From JANNOG01 sp031398915 (GTDB lineage Bacteria; Actinomycetota; Actinomycetes; Actinomycetales; JBBAYJ01), in the NCBI GenBank assembly GCA_031398915.1, contig JANNOG010000111.1:4264-68263 (forward strand): a stretch of 64,000 bases of DNA, written 5' to 3'. The position numbers and the translations under genes were made by a program. Positions 28,401 to 36,467 of the stretch are shown one piece after another (within the stretch, counting starts at the first letter, position 1; every line of letters begins with the position of its first letter). The notes below the pieces were generated by a model, which was not told the origin of the DNA, made no database searches, and saw only the letters and a program-made list of their open reading frames with translations.

Positions 28401-31400
28401 CGAGAAGGCGGGCTCGGGGTCGAAGGTGATGTCACCGGATGTGGTGTCGACACTCCACGTCCCCTGACCGGCGACGACCAGCGACAGGGTGGGTGCGCCC
28501 GCGCCGTCCAGCAGGGTCACGGTGGTGGGGTCCAGCGCTGACCCCGAGTTGGACGTCATGTCGTTGGCCACTGTCGGGAGGGTGACGGTGACGTCCGAGG
28601 GTGTGTTGGCACTGTCGTCGGTCGCGGTGGGCGGGTTGTACACCAGCACCCGAACGGTGGATGTCGCAGTGGTTCCGTTCAGGTCGGCTACCCGGTAGGC
28701 GACGGGCGGCGTGGTGCCCTCGAATCCGGCGACCGGCATGAAGGTGACGGCACCCGCCACCACCTGGAAGGTGCCCACTCCGATGATCGTCCGCGAGGAC
28801 ACGGGCGACCCGCCGACGCTCAACAGGGTCAGGGTGGCCGGGTCCAGCGCCGGTCCACCGGTACCGGCGACGTCGTTGCCGAGGACGTCGACGGTTACCG
28901 CGGTCCCGAAGGGCGTGGCGACGCCGTCCTCGTTGGCGACCGGGTCGATTCCGTCGACGGTGACCACCACCTGGGCGTCGTCGGTGATGCCCTGAGCGTC
29001 GGCGACCCGGTACACGACGGGGGTCGTGGCGCCCCGGAACGCCGGTTCGGGGTCGAACGTGACGGCGCCCGTCACCGGGTCCACGGTCCAGGTTCCCTCT
29101 GTGGCGACGACCAGGGTTGTGACCTCGTCGGTCCCGTCGAGCAGGACGACCGAGGTGGGGTCAAGGGCGGCGGCCGAGGTGAGCGACGGCCGGTCATTGG
29201 CCAGCACGTCCAGTGTCACGTCGGTGTTCTGCGCCGTCCCTGCCGAGTCGTCGGTGGCCGTCGGGGGGCCGGTCACGACGACGTCGATCGTCGACCCGGT
29301 GCGGGTGCCGTTGCTGTCCGCGACCTGGTACTCGACGGTGGTGACCGAGCCGACGAAGCCCGGTACGGGGGTGAACCGGACCACGGCGCCGGTCACCACG
29401 AACGACCCCTCGCCGGGCGCGCTGAGGCTGGTGACCAGCGTCCCGCCGGCACCGACCAGACGCAACGTTCCGACGATCAGCGGGGCTGTGGCCGACCCGG
29501 CGGAGTCGTTGGCCAGCGGGGACACGTCAACTGCGCGCTCGTAGGCGGTGACGGTGCCGTCCGGCTCGGCGGACGGGGTGACCGGGGTGACCACGACCGT
29601 GACCTCTGCGGTGTCGACGATCCCCTGGGTGTCACTGACCCGGTAGGTGACCGGATTCGTCACACCGGTGAAGGACGGGTCGGGATTGAACGTCACCGTG
29701 CCTGTCGTGGTGTCGACGGTCCAGAGCCCCTCACCGGCGACGGTCAGCGAGGTGACCGGCACACCGCCGTCGACCAGGCGCACCGACGGGGCGACCAGCG
29801 CGGCGCCCGAATCCCCCGGTGTGTCGTTGTCGAGGACGACGAGGCTGACATTGGTGTTCTGCGGTGTCGTGGCCTGGTCGTCGACTGCCTGCGGCGGAGT
29901 GGTGACGGTGACCGTCACGGTGGATGTGGCGACGATGCCGTCCGTGTCTTCGATCTGATACGGCGCGGACGGGGTGATTCCGCTGAAACCCGCAACCGGA
30001 GTAAAGGTGATCTGGTCGGTCGCGGTGTTGACGGTGAATGTGCCTATCCCCGGGTAAGCGCGGCTGGTGACGGGAGACCCGACACCGTCACGCAGCCGGA
30101 CCGAGCCCACCCGTAGCGGCGCCGACCCCGCCGTGTCGTTGGCGGCCACCGAGACGGTGACCGCCGTCTGGAATGGGGTGGTCGCGGTGTCGGGCGCCGC
30201 CTGTGGTGGCGGGGTGACCGAGATGGTGACGGTGGAGTCCGCCGTGGTGCCGTTGCCGTCCGCCACCCGATAGGGCACAGCGGGGCTCGATCCGGTGAAC
30301 CCCGCGACAGGAGTGAACGTGACCGTCCCGGTGGCGGTGTCGACGGTGAACGTTCCGACCCCGGGGTAGGTGCGGGTCGTGACCGGAGTGCCGGCCGCGT
30401 CGAGCAGTCGCAGCGAGGCGGCGACGATCGGGGCGGTCGCGGCGCCGGCCGTGTCGTTGGCGGCGGGAGCCAGGGTGAGTGAGGTACCGAACGGGGTGGT
30501 GCGGGTGTCGGCCACCGCCACGGGGGTGATCGCCGCGACGGTCACGGTCAGCGTGCTGGTCGCCGTGCGCCCGGTGCTGTCGGCGACGCGGTAGCTGACC
30601 GGGCTCGCCTGCCCGGTGAAGCCGGATTCCGGGTCGAACGTCACGGCACCGGTGGTGGTGTTCACCACGTACGTGCCCTGACCGGCCACGGACAGGGTGG
30701 TGACGAGAAGTCCACCCGATAGCAGCCGGACCGACGAGGCCACCAGTGGGGTGGCCGACGACGGGGCGCTGTCGTTGGCGAGGACATCGGCGGTGACGGT
30801 GACGTTCTGCGGGGTCGACACCGCATCCGGCGTGGCGACCGGGGTGGCGAGGGTATTGGTGAAGGTGCACGAGATTCGCTGCGCGTTGCCGTTGGCGCCC
30901 GAACTCCGCGGCACGGTCACCGATGCGGTCGTTCCGGCGCCCGCGGTCACCGTCGCCCCGGCAGCGTCGACGCACGAATAGGCGCTGTTGTACGCCGACA
31001 GATCCGTGCCTGATGCCGCGACCTCGGAGACGGTGAGGGTGACCGCCGAGGACGCCGGGTCCTGCGCCGTCGTGATGTCGGCGCCCGCGGTTCCGAACGT
31101 GCGCGGTCCGGTCGTGCCGTTGTGTCCCACCGCTGAGGCCAGCGAGGTCCCGTTCACCTGCAGGGTGAATCGGCCGGCATCGCTGGTCGGGGCCAGTGAC
31201 TTGGTGACGGTGATCGTGGGCCTGACGACGATCTGGTGATCCTCTACCTCCCCGACCCCGGCGAGGCCGGTCGCACTCGCGGCACGCGCCGTGTATCCGG
31301 CGCGGAGCCTGGCGTTCAACGGTCCTGCGGCCACCCCGGCCGGCAGGGTCCAGGTCAACGTCGCCGACGTGGCGCCCGCCGCGACGGTGGTCGTCGCGGC

Positions 31401-32504
31401 CTCGTTGCCCGTTCCGAACACGTTGTTCCGGTCGAAATCGAGCCAGCCGGCGACGGTGGTGGCTGCGCTGCCTCCGGCGACGGGCACCGTGACCGAGTAC
31501 GTGCCGGTCTGTCCGGCGGTGATCGGCCCGAAGGTGGCCTCGTCGGCACCGTCCGCCGTGGCGGCCGGACTGGAGAGCGGCGAGGTGGTGACGGCACCGG
31601 CCGTCACCGTGGTGGTCTTGTCCGCCGTACTGGTGGTGCCGATTCGCAGGTCGCCGACCAGGGCGGCGGCAGCGGACCCCGAGTCGTAGGCGGCGGGTGC
31701 GTCGCCGTAGTCCTCGTCCACCGTGGTGGTGACGCCGAAGGCGTCGGTGAAGTCGCCCGTGATGACGCCGGACTGGGTGACCTGTAGTGACAGGTCGAAG
31801 ACCAACGTCCGGGTCGTTCCGGCGATCTGGATGGTGCCGCAGCCCGCCAAGCCGGTCGAGTTGTAGCTCGTCGAGTTCGCCGAGCAGCTGGTGCTGGGTG
31901 CGTTGGTGGTGGCCGACACCAGCCCCGACGTGATGGCCAGAGTTCCGCTGACCCCGGAAACCGTGGCGCCGCCCGACGAGCCCGCCACCAGGCCCAGCCG
32001 CGCGTTACCCGCTTTGTACACCGTCTGACTGTTGAACGTGGCCCCCCCCAAACCCCAGACGTGCACGCGTGGGTTGGTGACCGGCGCCGGATACGTGATC
32101 GTCAGCTGCCCGCGTGCCGTGCACAGGGCATTGCTGATGCAACCGGTCGAGGAGACCGACACCTCGACACCGGCAGACGTGGTGGCGATCTGTGGCACGA
32201 ACAGTCCCGACGTGCCCCCTCGGCCGGCAACGGTGCCGGTCAGGTTGCCGGATGCGCCCAGCGTGGTCCGGTTGCCCGACACGGCCAGCGTCACGGTCTC
32301 GGTGTTGGCCAGCGTTGTCGTCGCCGAACCGTTCGCGCCCTGGGTGCCGGTCCAGGTCTCGGGCTGCTGGTACGCGCTCGCCGGAAGCGCGACCGGGGCT
32401 GCGGTAGCGATGACGAACGCCAGGGCACCGGCGATCACTCGACGGGGCCGAAGGGCACTCGACGAGCGGCGCAGCGGAGCCTTGGTACGGACGGCATCAG
32501 TCAC
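22380..32504 (-). CDS. Giant cell-wall fibril protein with about 26 CshA-type repeats
   Basis: A secreted surface protein of about 3,374 residues. It starts with a signal peptide (hydrophobic AGALAFVIATAAPVALPASA), then a non-repeated domain, a GEVED-type region (DYGDAPAAYDS to GVGEVEDH, near 260-430), and a SpaA/prealbumin-like stretch ending ISCTFTNT. From about 555 to 3300 come about 26 CshA-type repeats of roughly 105 residues, each with DxxxTPxxxxVxxxVLxND, a TGxVTFxP pattern and a YxVxDxxG end. The C-terminus has a (PGPT)n stalk, LSRTG, a membrane helix and Arg-rich tail, a sortase-like signal. Role by analogy with streptococcal CshA: adhesion or aggregation. I chose GTG 32504 because AAGGACA precedes it and the signal peptide is of normal length; ATG 32570 is the alternative. 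No stop interrupts the 10 kb. Confidence 0.9.
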   Translation of the reverse strand: MTDAVRTKAPLRRSSSALRPRRVIAGALAFVIATAAPVALPASAYQQPETWTGTQGANGSATTTLANTETVTLAVSGNRTTLGASGNLTGTVAGRGGTSGLFVPQIATTSAGVEVSVSSTGCISNALCTARGQLTITYPAPVTNPRVHVWGLGGATFNSQTVYKAGNARLGLVAGSSGGATVSGVSGTLAITSGLVSATTNAPSTSCSANSTSYNSTGLAGCGTIQIAGTTRTLVFDLSLQVTQSGVITGDFTDAFGVTTTVDEDYGDAPAAYDSGSAAAALVGDLRIGTTSTADKTTTVTAGAVTTSPLSSPAATADGADEATFGPITAGQTGTYSVTVPVAGGSAATTVAGWLDFDRNNVFGTGNEAATTTVAAGATSATLTWTLPAGVAAGPLNARLRAGYTARAASATGLAGVGEVEDHQIVVRPTITVTKSLAPTSDAGRFTLQVNGTSLASAVGHNGTTGPRTFGTAGADITTAQDPASSAVTLTVSEVAASGTDLSAYNSAYSCVDAAGATVTAGAGTTASVTVPRSSGANGNAQRISCTFTNTLATPVATPDAVSTPQNVTVTADVLANDSAPSSATPLVASSVRLLSGGLLVTTLSVAGQGTYVVNTTTGAVTFDPESGFTGQASPVSYRVADSTGRTATSTLTVTVAAITPVAVADTRTTPFGTSLTLAPAANDTAGAATAPIVAASLRLLDAAGTPVTTRTYPGVGTFTVDTATGTVTFTPVAGFTGSSPAVPYRVADGNGTTADSTVTISVTPPPQAAPDTATTPFQTAVTVSVAANDTAGSAPLRVGSVRLRDGVGSPVTSRAYPGIGTFTVNTATDQITFTPVAGFSGITPSAPYQIEDTDGIVATSTVTVTVTTPPQAVDDQATTPQNTNVSLVVLDNDTPGDSGAALVAPSVRLVDGGVPVTSLTVAGEGLWTVDTTTGTVTFNPDPSFTGVTNPVTYRVSDTQGIVDTAEVTVVVTPVTPSAEPDGTVTAYERAVDVSPLANDSAGSATAPLIVGTLRLVGAGGTLVTSLSAPGEGSFVVTGAVVRFTPVPGFVGSVTTVEYQVADSNGTRTGSTIDVVVTGPPTATDDSAGTAQNTDVTLDVLANDRPSLTSAAALDPTSVVLLDGTDEVTTLVVATEGTWTVDPVTGAVTFDPEPAFRGATTPVVYRVADAQGITDDAQVVVTVDGIDPVANEDGVATPFGTAVTVDVLGNDVAGTGGPALDPATLTLLSVGGSPVSSRTIIGVGTFQVVAGAVTFMPVAGFEGTTPPVAYRVADLNGTTATSTVRVLVYNPPTATDDSANTPSDVTVTLPTVANDMTSNSGSALDPTTVTLLDGAGAPTLSLVVAGQGTWSVDTTSGDITFDPEPAFSGTTSPVTYRVSDGDGITATAQQVVNVRTAPIARPDSASATQNTPVVIRPLDNDSAGSSGAALPPAPPPAGLVLLNGAGAPVTTLVVAGQGTWVVDQTTGEITFTPEAGFSGPAAPVTYRLTDGDGVTASSTISVSVAGVTPLADADRRTTAFEQPVTFAPTGNDAAGTGGGGAAVPLVPQTLRLVDGGARVAQVVVTGVGTFTVDVATGDVTFTPAADFVGTTPTVTYVVQDANGTEATSTIAITVTGAPVAEPDAVNTPSDRTVTLDLLANDGPTAGGAQLDPTTVRLLDAADNPQTSLTLSGVGTFTVDTTTGEITFDPDAGFAGNTPAVAYVVDDADGVPARSTVTVRVATAPQINADTVTTAQNVRVRIRVLDNDVPSDSGADLQPGSVRLSLLAGDTPVTILVIPGEGTYTVDEALGEVVFDPEPGFAGGGTPIRYRVSDVEDTTGSASVSVTVTGVVPVANPDRASTPTDTTISIDPLVNDVPGSEDSTLDPTSVRLLDGAVEVTLLTRAGVGTFTVDTGTGVITFDPVPGFAGDAVVDYLVRDSNGTADSSVVTFSVASAPDAVDDSTTTPQNTMVDVPVLDNDVESDSGADFIPASVRLVGAGATPVTELVVAGEGTWRVETATGVVTFSPQPQFSGVASVVSYTVSDVDGTQVGAQVSVTVTAVIPSASPDVVTTPFGTATTLDPTINDTAGSPSVAIDATTLRLIDGTGTPVIEVVVAAQGTFAVDPTTGRVSFTPVAGFSGTSTVDYRVLDANGTAASSTVSVVVATAPTADDDSGVTRQGVDVVLDVLNGDEPSTVTGSSLDATSVRLVDVDGSPVFSLVVVDEGRWTVDMSTGAVRFNPVRTFIGTTTPVTYQVRDTDGIAALADLTVTVTAVVPQVRADAVQVPFGTTATVSPADNDLPGDPSAPIVETSVRVLDGAGQPVETRVVVGVGTWIVDTSTGMVSFVPESGFTGTATIDYVVADLNGTTGTATVTVVVADAPDAQDDAAVTAQGRAVTVDILGNDDPSALSGSPLDPASVLLVAPDGSLATQVIVGGEGRWSVDTATGDITFTPEPMFTGATTPLAYQVSDQDGVTDRAQVTVTVTAITPTAVDDTASSPAGLGVVLSPAANDVAGAVGTPIVAGSVRLVDDDGAVVTELEVPGGTFSVDIATGEVTFAATIGFAGDVSVTYQVADANGTTSTAGITVTVFTAPIAQDDSVTTPQNTAVTLDVLADDTTSNSGSPFEPGSVRLIDAAGARTPTLVVPGEGTWSASATTGRVTFTPLAAFTGQAGVVAYVVEDSDGVTASATLSVTVTAVTPIAVDDEASTPSGRSVSFAVLANDSPGSGTTSLAPASARLIDDTGAEATSVTVAGEGTWTISGGTVTFVPLSTFDGDARLSYVVRDSNGTPATADLTVTVFGSPLAADDTVGTAQGVAVSFDALANDAPSNSGSPLNPASVRFVADSGALVTTLVVAGEGTWSLTSSTATFTPLASYRGTTSAVTYQVLDGDGVSARAELRAVVSGVTPVANDDLASGPTAAAVVVDVLDNDAAGTSGGPLVAASVRILSDSGPVSTLVVSQVGTWTVDAVTGAITFTPVAGFAGSATVTYRVLDTNGTAATALVTVTIASAPVAADDTATTSQGMSTTIEPLVNDQPSDSGAIFDPASVRLLDADGVPVTSLVVSGQGQWSVDAAGLVTFIPLVSFTGQSSPVSYQVTDSVGTVVRAAMTVTVTAVPPVASNDMVRGTAGGPITVSVLANDGPGVTNAPLDPATLRLLDAAGDPVTTLVIDGAGTWTVDDVAGTLTFVPLAGFIGDVPPVRYVVADTDGVTTGAEVSLTVVERPVAVPDQAVATSGAPVTIDPLANDTGGSPLDPSSVRLVAPDGSLVQVLVVAGVGTWQVDPATGRITFTSLAGFSGTAEVTYRVTDAEGASTTSSIAVEVEAADTPPGPTPGPTPGPTPGPTPSPTPPPTSGQPAALSRTGTEVGVLVLAGVLMILIGGLLTVRPRGARSGG
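22600..30850 (-). repeat. Array of about 26 degenerate CshA-type repeats, about 315 bp each
   Basis: Protein-level repeats in the giant fibril gene. Most units open with an Asp followed by TTPQN- or TPFGT-like text and end YRVxDxNGT or YxVxDxDGV. In the middle of the array the two endings alternate, so the true repeating unit may be a pair of about 630 bp. The units differ enough at DNA level that simple slippage is unlikely, but recombination remains possible. Confidence 0.85.
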
Positions 32505-32712
32505 AGGTCTGTCCTTATCGGTCACGAGTCCCGCCCCGGCGTGGCGCGAGTACGCCGTGCCATCGGCCACAGCCCCCGGCCACTGAAGACCCGATCACTC
32601 GATCGTCCGTTCCTGTCGATTTCGCGGGCACCCGTTCGTCAGTAGTGAGGGAACCGCCGGTGCGCCGGCGCTACCGAGTCCACAGTCGTCGTCGGTCCGC
32701 TGGAGGTATGTC

Positions 32713-34191
32713 GTGGTCGCACTACAAGAACCGTCAGGTCAGGAGGCAGCGGCCCGGGTGCCGTGGGTGATCCTTCCGGTGTTGGCGGCAGCTCAGTTCG
32801 TCGTCGTCCTGGACGCATCGATCGTCAACATCGCGCTGCCGTCGATCGAGAGCGATCTCGGCTTCTCGGGCCCCGATCTGCAGTGGGTGATCAACGCCTA
32901 CGTGCTGGCGTTCGGCGGACTGCTGTTGTTGGGGGGGCGGTTGAGCGACGTCATCGACGGGCGCAGCGTCTTCCTGATCGGCCTGGGAGTGTTCTGCGCG
33001 GCATCGTTGGTCTGCGGACTTGCCGAGACACCCGGGGTGCTGCTGGCCGGACGCGCCGCCCAGGGTGTGGGGGCGGCCATGCTCTCGCCGGCCGGGCTGA
33101 CTCTGTTGACGCGCAACTTCACCGGCACGGCGCGCGCCAAGGCGTTGGCCGCCTGGGGAGCGGTCAGCGGTATCGCCGGCGGCGCGGGCGTACTGCTGGG
33201 TGGCGTCCTCACCGACGGGCCGGGGTGGCCATGGATCTTCTTCATCAACATCCCCGTGGGGGTGATCGTCGCCGTCGCGGCGTGGCGGCTGGTCGGGCGT
33301 TCTCAGGGCCGGCGTTCGCTCGGCCTGGACATTCCCGGTGCGGCGCTCATCACCGGCGCCATCTTCATGCTGGTGCTCGCCGTCGTGCGCAGCGAACAGG
33401 ACGGCTGGGGTTCACGGAACGTGATCGGTGGGTTCGTCGTCGCCGCTGCTCTCGTGGTGGCGTTCATCGTCGTCGAGCAACGGGTGCGTCAGCCGCTGAT
33501 CCCGCTGGGTGTGTTCCGGTTGCGGGACCTCAGCGCGGGCAACGCCGTCAACCTGTTGTTGGGCTCCGCCCTGTTGGCGACATTCTTCCTGCTCACTCTG
33601 TATCTGCAGCAGGTGGTCGGCGACAGCGCGCAGACAGCCGGGATCAAGTACATCCCGCTGGCGGTAGCCGCTTTCGTCGGTAGTGGGTTGTGTTCGGCGA
33701 TCCTTCCTCGGGTCGGGGCAAAAATCCCCCTCGCACTGGGGATGACGTTCATCGCCGTCGGATTGGCCTGGTTCTCGTTGTTCGAGGCCGACAGCAACTA
33801 CTGGTCCAGCTTCTTCGCCCCCAGTGTCGTGTGGGGAATCGGACTCGGTCTCGCGGCGGTATCTGCCCTGTCTGCCGCCACGCAGGACCTCGGAACGGAC
33901 GACGAGTCCGGCCTGGCGTCGGGATTGGTGAGCACGACCCAGCAGGTCGGTGGAGCGATCGGCCTCGCGGTGCTCAGCACGTTCACCTTCGACCGCGCCA
34001 ACGAGTTGCTGGCCACCGGATCTCCGTTTCCGGTCGCGCTGCTGGACGGACTCGTCCTGGCCACCCGGATCGGGGCCGGAATCGCCGTGGTCGCTGCGAT
34101 CCTGGCGCTCGTGCTGCTCACGAACCGTCGTCCGGACCAATTCGCCGGAGACCACGACTCGAACACGACCAACACGGCATCGGCCGGGTGA
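32713..34191 (+). CDS. DHA2-family MFS drug-exporter-like transporter (14 helices)
   Basis: A 492-residue proton-driven exporter of the EmrB/QacA type in the plasma membrane. Motif A region GGRLSDVIDGRSVF, motif C-like GAVSGIAGGAGVLLGGVLTD, and VLDASIVNIALPSIESDLG in the first helix are typical of 14-helix DHA2 proteins. GTG 32713 is preceded by GGAGG. The next two genes encode a DGPF-domain protein and an ECF42-type sigma factor, so export may be induced with them. Substrate unknown; drugs, dyes or lipids are typical. Confidence 0.9.
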   Translation: MVALQEPSGQEAAARVPWVILPVLAAAQFVVVLDASIVNIALPSIESDLGFSGPDLQWVINAYVLAFGGLLLLGGRLSDVIDGRSVFLIGLGVFCAASLVCGLAETPGVLLAGRAAQGVGAAMLSPAGLTLLTRNFTGTARAKALAAWGAVSGIAGGAGVLLGGVLTDGPGWPWIFFINIPVGVIVAVAAWRLVGRSQGRRSLGLDIPGAALITGAIFMLVLAVVRSEQDGWGSRNVIGGFVVAAALVVAFIVVEQRVRQPLIPLGVFRLRDLSAGNAVNLLLGSALLATFFLLTLYLQQVVGDSAQTAGIKYIPLAVAAFVGSGLCSAILPRVGAKIPLALGMTFIAVGLAWFSLFEADSNYWSSFFAPSVVWGIGLGLAAVSALSAATQDLGTDDESGLASGLVSTTQQVGGAIGLAVLSTFTFDRANELLATGSPFPVALLDGLVLATRIGAGIAVVAAILALVLLTNRRPDQFAGDHDSNTTNTASAG

Positions 34192-34202
34192 AGGGGATCG
34201 TC

Positions 34203-34544
34203 ATGGCGCAGTACCTGCTCATGATCTACCAGGACGAGGCTCGGATGCCTGACCGCGAGAGCGCGGCCTGGGACGCCCTCACGATCGATCATCAGCGTTT
34301 CCAGGACCAGGTCGCGGCCGGACCCAGTCGCATCCTCGGGTCCCAAGCTCTGGAACCGACCTCGATGGCTACGACGCTGCGCGCCGACACGATCACCGAC
34401 GGCCCCTTCGCCGAGACCAAAGAGGCTTTCGGCGGCTTCTACCTCCTGGAGGCCGACGATCTGGACGAGGCGCTGCGGGTGGCAGCGCTGTGTCCCGCGG
34501 GCCTCGGGTGTGTCGAGGTCCGGCCCGTGATCGATCTCGGGTAG
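34203..34544 (+). CDS. YCII/DGPF-domain protein
   Basis: A 113-residue protein of the YCII-related family. It starts MAQYLLMIYQDEARMPD and has the signature ITDGPFAETKEAFGGFY that names the DGPF group. It is cytoplasmic, with no known catalytic activity proved. The ATG at 34203 follows AAGGGG. ECF42 sigma factors are regularly encoded beside DGPF proteins, and the sigma gene starts three bases downstream here. The protein may act in the same stress pathway, but its precise role is unclear. Confidence 0.9.
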   Translation: MAQYLLMIYQDEARMPDRESAAWDALTIDHQRFQDQVAAGPSRILGSQALEPTSMATTLRADTITDGPFAETKEAFGGFYLLEADDLDEALRVAALCPAGLGCVEVRPVIDLG

Positions 34545-34547
34545 CTG

Positions 34548-35846
34548 GTGGAGGCTGCGGAAAGGACGGCTGCCGGCTGGAGCGTGGAAGTCGAACGGGC
34601 GGTGAGCCAGGCCCACCGTGAACAGTGGACGTCGGTACTGGCCTCGACCGTGCGCATCGCGGGCGATCTGGACCTGGCTGAGGACTGTGTTCAGGATGCC
34701 TACCTCTCGGCCCTACGGGCGTGGGCCGACACCGGAATCCCGAACAATCCTGCGGGCTGGTTGATCACGACCGCCCGCAGGAAGGCACTGGACACGCATC
34801 GGCGCACCCAGATCCTCACCGGGAAACTGCCATTGCTGATCGAACCCGGTGGGTCGGACCCCGGACTGTTCGATCCGATCGACTCATTGGGCGCCGGCGA
34901 CCTAGTCGATGATCAGTTACGGCTGATATTCACGTGCTGCCACCCCGCGCTGGATCGTCAAGCCCAGACCGCCCTGACGCTACGGACGGTCTGCGGAATG
35001 GCGACGGCCGACGTGGCGCGCTCGTTCCTGGTCTCCGACACGACCATGGCCGCCCGCCTGACACGGGCGAAGAAGAAGATCGCGACAGCGCGCATTCCGT
35101 ACCGGGTCCCTGACGCCGCCGAGTTGCCGGATCGCCTCGACGCCGTCCTGACGGTCCTGCACCTGCTCTTCTCCGCCGCACACGAGGCTCACCTGACCGA
35201 CCCGGGACTGGCCGACGACCTGGCGGCACGATCGCTGCGCCTGGCTCGCGTCCTCGTCGAGTTGATGCCCGACGAGACCGAGGCCAGAGGGTTGCTGGCA
35301 CTGCTGCTGCTGTCGCACGCGCGGCGGGACGCGCGAGTGGCGGACGGCGAACTGGTGCTGTTGGCCGACCAGGATCGATCACGGTGGGATGCCCGGCTGA
35401 TCAGCGAGGGCCTGGCCCTGCTGCCATCCGCCCTGCGGGGTCCGGGCCCGGGGCGATTCGCCCTGCAGGCTGCCATCGCCGCGCTCCATTGTGAGGCCCG
35501 GCACGCATCCGATACGGACTGGGTTCAGATCCTGCAGTTGTACGACGAACTCCTGGGCGTGTGGCCCAGCCATGTCGTGGCACTCAACCGAGCGGCTGCC
35601 GCGGCCGAAGTACACGGGCCGTCCGTCGCGTTGCGAATGGTCGAGGAGTTGGCCGGCGAACCACGAATGCGCGGTTACCGGTATCTGCACTCCACCCGCG
35701 CCGAGCTACTCCGCCGACTCGACCGGGCACCCGAGGCAGTCGACGCCTACACCGATGCCATCGGATTGAGCGACCCGGGTCCGGAGCGCGATTTCCTCGT
35801 CAGGAAACGCGTGGAAGCCGAGGGCCTCTCACTACGGAATTCGTAG
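34548..35846 (+). CDS. ECF42-type RNA polymerase sigma factor with C-terminal extension
   Basis: A 432-residue extracytoplasmic-function sigma factor. Region sigma2 is at about 20-85 (LDLAEDCVQDAYLSALRAW), followed by region sigma4 at about 125-180 (QTALTLRTVCGMATADVARSFLV), then a long helical C-terminal domain (about 190-430), TPR-like, with LFSAAHEAHLTDP and VALNRAAAAAEVHGP. This size and extension, with a neighbouring DGPF gene, define ECF42. No anti-sigma factor is present; in this group the C-terminal domain is thought to control activity. GTG 34548 is three bases after the DGPF stop. The 3' end overlaps the convergent TetR gene by 15 bases. Confidence 0.9.
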   Translation: MEAAERTAAGWSVEVERAVSQAHREQWTSVLASTVRIAGDLDLAEDCVQDAYLSALRAWADTGIPNNPAGWLITTARRKALDTHRRTQILTGKLPLLIEPGGSDPGLFDPIDSLGAGDLVDDQLRLIFTCCHPALDRQAQTALTLRTVCGMATADVARSFLVSDTTMAARLTRAKKKIATARIPYRVPDAAELPDRLDAVLTVLHLLFSAAHEAHLTDPGLADDLAARSLRLARVLVELMPDETEARGLLALLLLSHARRDARVADGELVLLADQDRSRWDARLISEGLALLPSALRGPGPGRFALQAAIAALHCEARHASDTDWVQILQLYDELLGVWPSHVVALNRAAAAAEVHGPSVALRMVEELAGEPRMRGYRYLHSTRAELLRRLDRAPEAVDAYTDAIGLSDPGPERDFLVRKRVEAEGLSLRNS

Positions 35847-36419
35847 ACCCTCCAGCATTCGATCGAACGCCGCCCAGGCATCATCGAGGTCACTCGGTCG
35901 CGACGACTCGGCGAGCCACAGAGCCGCCTCGTTCATTGCACCCGACAGCAACCGGCCGAGGGGTGTCACCGGCTGCTGGTCGATGGTCCCCTCGGCAACG
36001 AGGCTGATGAGCGCCTCCTCGAGGTGACGACCGGACGCCGCCTCGTCCAACGCCCGCCACTGTGCCCAGCCCAGGACAGCGGGTCCGTCGATCAGCATGA
36101 TCTGCCGGACATCCGGGTGCGTACTGGCGACCAGGAAGGCTCGGCATCCGGTACGCAACTGGTCCCAGTGATCGGCCTCCGGCTCCGCGACGGCGGCCGC
36201 CGCGACAGCATCGCCGACTTCGGCCTGTACCTGAGCGAGGACCACTCCGAACAGATCGGCCTTACTGGTGAAGTGGTGGTACAGCGCACCCTTCGTGACT
36301 CCGGTGGCACTCGCGATCTGATCGAGTCCGACGCCGCCGTAGCCCAGTGTCGCGAACAGGCGCCTCGCCTCGCGCAGCAGCGCTCGCCGGGTCTGTTCGC
36401 GCTGTTCGATCCGGGTCAT
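35832..36419 (-). CDS. TetR-family transcriptional regulator
   Basis: A 195-residue repressor. The N-terminal HTH (about 10-55) reads ARRLFATLGYGGVGLDQIASA and TGVTKGALYHHFTSKADLF, matching TetR. The C-terminal ligand domain is of TetR_C type with DGPAVLGWAQWRALDE. The start has GGAGGAGGGA upstream. It is divergent from the VOC gene, and the shared region holds two CATAC-N5-GTAYG-type palindromes over the VOC promoter, so TetR very likely represses VOC and perhaps itself. Confidence 0.92.
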   Translation of the reverse strand: MTRIEQREQTRRALLREARRLFATLGYGGVGLDQIASATGVTKGALYHHFTSKADLFGVVLAQVQAEVGDAVAAAAVAEPEADHWDQLRTGCRAFLVASTHPDVRQIMLIDGPAVLGWAQWRALDEAASGRHLEEALISLVAEGTIDQQPVTPLGRLLSGAMNEAALWLAESSRPSDLDDAWAAFDRMLEGLRIP

Positions 36420-36438
36420 GGTCGTCCCTCCTCCACTG

Positions 36439-36467
36439 TTGACATACTGAGAGTACGCCAGTACTTT
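36439..36467 (+). promoter_or_regulatory. Promoter of the VOC gene, TTGACA-N17-TACTTT
   Basis: -35 TTGACA at 36439-36444 and -10 TACTTT at 36462-36467 with ideal 17-base spacing, reading toward the VOC start at 36500. The first TetR-type palindrome overlaps the -35 element and the second lies just beyond the -10. Confidence 0.65.

Noticed and set aside
22357..31787. Many long open frames on both strands inside the giant fibril gene, for example at 22357-23673, 27234-28541, 30088-30975 and 31236-31787.
   Set aside because: They lie in other frames of an uninterrupted repeat protein with signal peptide and sorting signal. Their Arg-, Gly- and Pro-rich text follows from GC-rich codons.
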